From assembly GCA_003453835.1 (NCBI GenBank), contig DMMN01000264.1, positions 1-9,760 of the forward strand: DNA of 9,760 nucleotides, in the 5' to 3' direction. The translations under genes and the position numbers were made by a program. This document shows, in pieces, positions 5,365 to 9,760 of this stretch. The first letter of the stretch is position 1. Every line of letters starts with the position of its first letter. The notes beneath the pieces are model-generated. The model made no database searches. It had not been told where the DNA came from and was given only the letters and a program-made list of their open reading frames with translations. This DNA is from Bacteroidota bacterium (lineage in GTDB: Bacteria; Bacteroidota; Ignavibacteria; UBA10030).

Positions 5365-6489
5365 TTAAGTCACAACTACTTCTGGGGCGGACGTCCGGCC
5401 CAACCGGAAACGGCCAAAATGATAGTACGCGGCACAGGCGCCTTCAGAAGAAACCATCGGAGCGCCTAGTGGATGTTCCGGCGTGCAGCCGGTGCCGAAC
5501 GCCGGGCACTGATGAGGTTTCTTCAAGCCCTGCAAAACCTGACCCGCAATGCATTCTTCAGATTCTCTCGTCTTGATTCCCTCGACGGAGAAGATCTTTT
5601 CCGCATCGTAGTCTGCATACTCGGGGCTGAGTGCGTACCCGCTGTTCGGAATCTCGCCGATGCCGCGCCAGTTGCGATTCGTTGTTTGAAACACCTCCGC
5701 CATCAGCTTTCGGGCGGGCACATTCCCTTCGCGCCGGACGGAGCGGGCATATTGATTCTCCACTTCCACTCGTCCCTCCTCCAATTGCCTAACAGTCATA
5801 TACACGCCTTGCAAGATATCAACGGGCTCGAATCCGGTGACGACGATGGGCGTTTGGTAGCGCAATGCCAGCGGAATGTATTCTTCGTATCCCATGACCG
5901 TGCACACGTGTCCGGCCGCGAGAAATCCCTGAACGCGATTCGTCGGCGATGAGAGCAACGCTTCGATCGCGGGGGGAACGAGCACATGCGAACAAAGAAC
6001 GGAGAAATTCTTCAGACCGAGCCGTTTCGCCTGCCATACCGCCATGGCATTTGCCGGGGCGGTGGTCTCGAATCCAACACCGAAGAACACCACTCTTTTC
6101 TCCGGACAACTCTGAGCGATCTTCACGGCGTCGAGCGGAGAGTAGACCATTCTGACATCTCCCCCTTCTGCCTTCACGGTGAGGAGATCTTTGGAGGAAC
6201 CCGGAACGCGCAGCATGTCGCCAAAAGATGTGAAGATGACTCCCGGAGTTGATGCTATGACAATTGCCTTGTCAATCAGCTCAAGCGGAGTGACGCAGAC
6301 CGGACAACCGGGACCGTGAACGAGCGTAATCTCGTCCGGTAAGAGCTCCTCGAGGCCGTACTTCACGATGGTGTAGGTCTGCCCACCGCAGATTTCCATG
6401 AGTGTCCACGGATGGGTGGTTACCTGCCGTATCCGTGTTGCCATTCTCTTTGCCGCCGCTTCACTTCGATATTCGTCAATGTAGCGCAT
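5365..6489 (-). CDS. hypD: Hydrogenase maturation protein HypD
   Basis: HypD is the iron-sulfur scaffold on which, together with HypC, the Fe(CN)2CO unit is assembled before delivery to the hydrogenase large subunit. The 374-residue sequence carries the family's cysteine motifs: CGGQT at 34-38, [11 protein letters not shown] at 58-68 (Cys62 and Cys65), GFETTAP at 139-145, and four C-terminal cysteines 313, 328, 335 and 352, which are the expected [4Fe-4S] ligands. Length is normal and nothing essential is missing. The ATG has AAGGAG ten bases upstream. It follows the peptidase gene by 50 bases, the longest gap inside the operon, and precedes hypE by 24 bases. Confidence 0.97.
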   Translation of the reverse strand: MRYIDEYRSEAAAKRMATRIRQVTTHPWTLMEICGGQTYTIVKYGLEELLPDEITLVHGPGCPVCVTPLELIDKAIVIASTPGVIFTSFGDMLRVPGSSKDLLTVKAEGGDVRMVYSPLDAVKIAQSCPEKRVVFFGVGFETTAPANAMAVWQAKRLGLKNFSVLCSHVLVPPAIEALLSSPTNRVQGFLAAGHVCTVMGYEEYIPLALRYQTPIVVTGFEPVDILQGVYMTVRQLEEGRVEVENQYARSVRREGNVPARKLMAEVFQTTNRNWRGIGEIPNSGYALSPEYADYDAEKIFSVEGIKTRESEECIAGQVLQGLKKPHQCPAFGTGCTPEHPLGAPMVSSEGACAAYYHFGRFRLGRTSAPEVVVT

Positions 6490-6539
6490 TGTGGTGTTGC
6501 TCCTTGCTTGAGCCAGTTATGGACCTATGTAGTTCTCCG

Positions 6540-7970
6540 TCAATACCTGGCCACAATGTCCGCTATGGGGACCTTGTCGACAAGAAGATTTGATGACTCG
6601 ATCCCATAGATCCATTCTTGGAAGAATTTCTGAAGATTCCGTTTCGCTACCCGTTCACAGAGGTTCTGGAACTTCTTGAAATCGATGGGCTGAGTGGTGA
6701 ACTCATTGAGCATGTTACGGATGATAGACGCAAAGGTCTTCTCGCCAACGAGACGATAGAGGACATACAAGGACCAAGCTCCCTTCGTATAGGAATGCCT
6801 GCCGAGTTCTTTCAGCCCGTATCCGGCAATGGGAGTATTGAGAACTTGCGGATCGTATTGACCCCATTGGACAAAGTTACTTCGGCTTCTTTCCATATCC
6901 TCCTGAAGAGCCCTCTCCCCGTCGAAACGCTGGATGGCCAGTGCTTCGAAGAACGATGCAAATCCCTCATCAAAGAATCGGCATCGTTGTACGTCCCCCG
7001 CCGGTGTTGCGTTCCATGAATGCGCGATTTCGTGGTAGACTTCCGAAATCCTCAAAGAGTCAGTAAACGCTGCTGCGGTTTGTAGGAAATAGTAGTCGCC
7101 GGCTTGTGAGCCCCAGCCGTCGGGGATTTCAATAATGGTGTAGCCCTTGTAGCTTGTTGGCCTCCCGAACACATCAATATAGAAACTGAGAACGTCCCGC
7201 GCTGCAAGCATGACACTCCGCGCGCCAACGCTGTCCTGAGGGAGATGGTAGACAACGAGTTGATCATCCGGATTGTTGAGAACCCTGAATTTCGCCACGG
7301 CAACATCGATTCGCCACGTCGGTAGCTTGCTTCGAAAGGTAAACGTCGAGCTATCGGCATCGATTCGGACGTCGACCGTTTCTCCCCCGTGTGCAACACG
7401 GTAGTCCTTCGGAACCGTCACTGTCATGTCATATGTGAACTTCGTGTCGTTTGCAGCAAGGACACTCGCAAATGTTGGTCCTGCAAGCACGGGATACGCA
7501 TACGTATCAGGACGCAGTAGGGAGTAGTTCTCATCTATCCGATCCTTTACATACGCCATCACTTCCGGATAGCCGAATATGAATCCGTCGTACGACAACA
7601 TGATGGTGACCGAGTCACGTGGCTTCAGAGGAGAACGAAGATCAACAACGACTTCTCTTGCCTGGAGGGAAGGTTCATCGTGTAGTTGCACGATGTCTTG
7701 CTTGAATGGGAGTGAGAGGCCTGAAAGGTCGTGAACCTGCTTAACTGTGAGCAGACGATACAACAGAAAAGGAAGCCTCGAGTGTGACCTGGCCGAAGTG
7801 TTTTTTATGGAAAGCGTGGCCACGATGCCGACACGTTGCTCCTTGAGCTGAAATCGCACATTCAACTTGTAGTGCGTCACCGCCGGAAGTTCAGTACCCA
7901 TTACCGCAGTCAGTTGAAATACGCAAAAGAAAGAACTTAGAAGAACGTAGTGCACAGTGGTTCCTTTCAC
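6540..7970 (-). CDS. Exported M1-like zinc metallopeptidase inside the hyp operon
   Basis: The 476-residue protein starts with GTG at 7970, overlapping the hypC stop as GTGA, with AGGAAA upstream. Residues 7-24 form a hydrophobic segment after a lysine, a likely signal peptide. A beta-rich N-terminal half is followed by a gluzincin core: H313-E-I-A-H317, then DEGFASF with E335 as third zinc ligand (17 residues after H317, against 18 in typical M1 enzymes), and SYTKGAW with Y394 at the place of the M1 catalytic tyrosine. The GxMEN exopeptidase motif expected about 27 residues before HExxH is replaced by GSQAG (287-291). It therefore looks like a catalytically competent zinc peptidase that is probably not a classical aminopeptidase. 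It is not related to hydrogenase-processing endopeptidases (HyaD/HycI type), which are small cytoplasmic nickel-dependent proteins. Substrate unknown. Confidence 0.82.
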   Translation of the reverse strand: MKGTTVHYVLLSSFFCVFQLTAVMGTELPAVTHYKLNVRFQLKEQRVGIVATLSIKNTSARSHSRLPFLLYRLLTVKQVHDLSGLSLPFKQDIVQLHDEPSLQAREVVVDLRSPLKPRDSVTIMLSYDGFIFGYPEVMAYVKDRIDENYSLLRPDTYAYPVLAGPTFASVLAANDTKFTYDMTVTVPKDYRVAHGGETVDVRIDADSSTFTFRSKLPTWRIDVAVAKFRVLNNPDDQLVVYHLPQDSVGARSVMLAARDVLSFYIDVFGRPTSYKGYTIIEIPDGWGSQAGDYYFLQTAAAFTDSLRISEVYHEIAHSWNATPAGDVQRCRFFDEGFASFFEALAIQRFDGERALQEDMERSRSNFVQWGQYDPQVLNTPIAGYGLKELGRHSYTKGAWSLYVLYRLVGEKTFASIIRNMLNEFTTQPIDFKKFQNLCERVAKRNLQKFFQEWIYGIESSNLLVDKVPIADIVARY

Positions 7971-8245
7971 ATTTGTTTCCTGGTTTCGTCGCGCGGTTCA
8001 TCCGCTTTCAGTTCCTCCAATCCTCCCTCCATCTGTTCGATCAGCTTGAGTGTCTCCTGGGCTTCCTCTTCATTCATCTTGCTGATCGCAAATCCGACGT
8101 GGACGATGACGTAGTCATCTACGACAACATCGGGGATCCATTCGAGGCAAACGCGTTTTTGGATGCCGCCGAAGCTCACTTTCCCCATGGCAGGTTGGAC
8201 GGAATTGTCGATCTCGAGCACTTTCCCCGGAATGGCCAAGCACAT
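7967..8245 (-). CDS. hypC: Hydrogenase assembly chaperone HypC
   Basis: This 92-residue protein begins MCLAIPGKVLEID, the diagnostic HypC start: after removal of Met, Cys2 binds iron and contacts HypD and the hydrogenase large-subunit precursor. Further family signatures are GGIQKRVCLEWIPD at about 26-39 and VVDDYVIVHVGFAISKMNEEEA at about 41-62, including His49. The charged tail after residue 70 is variable in the family. A longer frame reaches 8290, but the ATG at 8245 is certain from the MCLAIPGK motif and from GAGGAG seven bases before it. It starts one base after the stop of the HypC-like gene, and its stop overlaps the peptidase start as GTGA. Confidence 0.96.
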   Translation of the reverse strand: MCLAIPGKVLEIDNSVQPAMGKVSFGGIQKRVCLEWIPDVVVDDYVIVHVGFAISKMNEEEAQETLKLIEQMEGGLEELKADEPRDETRKQM

Positions 8246-8246
8246 G

Positions 8247-8441
8247 TTAGTTCTCCTCTTGTGGCTCAGGTTGTACGAAGGAAATGGCAACTCCCGATTC
8301 GATCAGCACGGTGTCTCCGACTCTGGCGTGCGGCAGAAAGCTGATCGGCACATGGACGATAGCTCCCTTCACTGTCACCCGCGCCGTCGTTGTACCATCC
8401 TGATCGTAAATCTCCCGAATCTCTCCTGTGACGATGTTCAT
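8247..8441 (-). CDS. HypC/HupF-like small protein without the catalytic cysteine
   Basis: The 64-residue product MNIVTGEIREIYD... has the HypC small beta-barrel pattern: G-x-I-x-x-I at 6-11, ARVTVKG at about 20-26, FLPHARVGDTVLIESGVAIS at 35-54, aligning with the adjacent HypC (VDDYVIVHVGFAIS). The N-terminus is MN instead of MC and the conserved histidine of HVGFAIS is replaced in ESGVAIS, so both residues thought to handle the iron unit are absent. It overlaps the end of hypF (ATGA) and has a strong GGAGG seven bases before the ATG, so it is well translated with hypF and hypC. It may be an accessory or partner of the true HypC; a direct chaperone role is unlikely without the cysteine. Confidence 0.75.
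   Translation of the reverse strand: MNIVTGEIREIYDQDGTTTARVTVKGAIVHVPISFLPHARVGDTVLIESGVAISFVQPEPQEEN
8253..8258 (-). promoter_or_regulatory. Ribosome binding site that fixes the hypC start
   Basis: GAGGAG on the minus strand lies seven bases before the ATG at 8245, inside the last codons of the upstream gene. It supports the MCLAIPGK start over the longer frame opening at 8290. Confidence 0.8.
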
Positions 8442-9760
8442 CCGATGACCTCCGCTTCCTGAAGTTTATCATGAGTCTTCTTTGCCATGCGCTCCAGTGC
8501 GTAGATTTGTCCCAACGCGATACCGCCATCGTTCGGAGGGATACGCTGATGCCAATATGGGCGAATCCCATGCTGCGTCAGCAGGTTCACCGCTTGCTCG
8601 GTGAGATATTTGTTCTGAAAACATCCACCCGTGAGCACAACCCGGCTTTGATCAGTCTCCCGCGCCACACCCAGGATTGTCTGCGCGAGCGTGTTGTGGA
8701 ATTTTGATGAAATGAGGCTCACGGGGATTCCCTTCCTGACATCGGCAAGAATTCCCTCGATGATCGGAGTCCAGTTAATGACGATCGCTGCTGCGGACTT
8801 GAGCAATTCGAAATCGTAGCGCTCATCCGCCATATTGTTCGCTGCTGCAAATTCCAGTTCCATTGCGGCCTGGCCTTCGAATGCGAGCACTTGCCGCAAT
8901 CCGACAAGGGATGCGACTCCGTCGAACAGTCTTCCGACGCTCGATGTACGTGGACAGTTGATATTCTTCTCAATGGCTTGTCCAATCAGCCGTCTCTCCC
9001 CTTCTGTGAATGAAACGACACTGGCGATGTCTTGCCGCTGAAGCGCTGCGGACCCGAACATTTCATGCAGAAGCCCCAACGCGACCCGTCGTGGTTCTTT
9101 TATGGCGAGCTCACCCCCCGGAAGCGGAAACGTCTGAAACGACGCGACTCTTTCGAATGACGAGCCACTCGTCAGCAGAAACTCCCCGCCCCAGATCGTG
9201 CCGTCCAGACCCAAGCCGGTTCCATCCCATGAGACTCCCAACAGCTCTCCCTCCAGTTGATTCTCCGCCATGCACGCAGCAACATGCGCGTAGTGGTGTT
9301 GAATTGCGGTTATCGGCAGCGGCAGTGCTTTCGCGAATTGTGTGGAAAGATAGTCCGGGTGCAGATCGCAAACCACATGAGCGGGCTTTACATCGAAGAG
9401 ACGTTTGAAATCTTCGATGACGCGCCGGAAGGCATGGAGCGACTCATGAGTTTCCAGATCGCCAATGTGTTGACTCACGAAGATGTTTGTTCCGACACTC
9501 AATGCGACGGTATTCTTCAGATGAGCACCGACGGCAAGGATTGGCGAGTGATGTTCTGTTTGAATCGAGATGGGGAGTGGCGCGTATCCACGGGCGCGGC
9601 GAAGTAGAAGCTCCCTTCCAAGCAGGATTCTCACAATGGAATCATCAACGTGTCTCACGATTGGGCGGTTGTGAACGAGAAACAGATCGGCAATTCCGTG
9701 CAACCGCTGCAATGCTTCGCGCTCATCCGCGCAAATCGGCTCGTCGGACAGGTTGCCGCT
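8438..9760 (-). CDS. hypF: Carbamoyltransferase HypF, C-terminal part
   Basis: The frame is open to the window edge and covers the last 440 residues or so of a protein that is normally about 750. HypF makes carbamoyl-adenylate from carbamoyl phosphate and ATP and transfers the carbamoyl group to the C-terminal cysteine of HypE. The visible part opens with SGNLSDEPIC, the end of the YrdC-like domain, then QRLHGIADLFLVHNRPIVRHVDDS. The Kae1-like domain follows with the metal-binding HHYAH at about residues 155-159 of the fragment, SWDGTGLGLDG just after it, VLTGGCFQNKYL and, near the end, PPNDGGIALGQ. The N-terminal acylphosphatase and zinc-finger domains lie outside the window. The UUG at 9712 is an internal leucine codon, not a start. 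The stop overlaps the next start as ATGA. Confidence 0.96.
   Translation of the reverse strand, partial: SGNLSDEPICADEREALQRLHGIADLFLVHNRPIVRHVDDSIVRILLGRELLLRRARGYAPLPISIQTEHHSPILAVGAHLKNTVALSVGTNIFVSQHIGDLETHESLHAFRRVIEDFKRLFDVKPAHVVCDLHPDYLSTQFAKALPLPITAIQHHYAHVAACMAENQLEGELLGVSWDGTGLGLDGTIWGGEFLLTSGSSFERVASFQTFPLPGGELAIKEPRRVALGLLHEMFGSAALQRQDIASVVSFTEGERRLIGQAIEKNINCPRTSSVGRLFDGVASLVGLRQVLAFEGQAAMELEFAAANNMADERYDFELLKSAAAIVINWTPIIEGILADVRKGIPVSLISSKFHNTLAQTILGVARETDQSRVVLTGGCFQNKYLTEQAVNLLTQHGIRPYWHQRIPPNDGGIALGQIYALERMAKKTHDKLQEAEVIG

Noticed and set aside
5473..5952. 159-codon plus-strand open frame
   Set aside because: It lies wholly antisense to hypD, a well supported gene, and shows no family motif. 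The other plus-strand frames in hypE, hypF and the peptidase gene are rejected for the same reason.
7967..8290. Longer HypC start at 8290
   Set aside because: It would add 15 residues before the universal MCLAIPGK start and place Cys2 internally. GAGGAG before 8245 supports the shorter form.

Overview
The window is bacterial. Almost every supported gene lies on the minus strand. Clear Shine-Dalgarno sequences (AAGGAG, GGAGG, GAGGAG) precede several genes, and two proteins carry Sec-type signal peptides, which fits a Gram-negative-like anaerobe or facultative anaerobe with a [NiFe] hydrogenase. The combination of hyp genes, an AbiE system and CCCGCC...GGCGGGCAGG palindromes makes me lean towards the Bacteroidota/Ignavibacteria-type FCB group, but this is a weak inference.

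Right half (about 4276-9760, minus strand): a [NiFe]-hydrogenase maturation operon in transcription order hypF (C-terminal part only, running off the window), a small HypC-like protein without the catalytic cysteine, hypC, a secreted M1-like zinc metallopeptidase, hypD and hypE. Junctions are very tight (ATGA overlap, 1-base gap, GTGA overlap, then 50 and 24 bases). HypF, HypE, HypC and HypD together build the Fe(CN)2CO group; hypA, hypB and the hydrogenase itself are not in view. The exported peptidase between hypC and hypD is the unexpected member.

Middle (about 3190-4275): a scar region. A 386-base stretch without a gene holds strong inverted repeats. Next to it are a truncated AbiEi-type antitoxin fused to a winged-helix remnant broken by an amber stop, and a 69-base relic of a second phospholipase D-like gene. 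This looks like repeated turnover of defence or toxin-antitoxin cassettes.

Left half (1-3190, minus strand): a perfect 21-base palindrome followed by abiEi (antitoxin), abiEii (nucleotidyltransferase toxin) and a signal-peptide-bearing single-HKD phospholipase D/Nuc-type nuclease, in one apparent operon. The nuclease frame is invaded in at least three places by short GC-rich palindromes, yet stays open and keeps its HKD motif. Related palindromes lie just downstream of it, before a possible terminator. The window ends inside a DUF2971-type gene.

Most noteworthy: the in-frame palindromic insertions in the nuclease (with an uninterrupted relic nearby that serves as an internal control), the exported M1-like peptidase coupled to hypC, the Cys-less HypC paralogue, and the palindrome that is probably the abiE operator.
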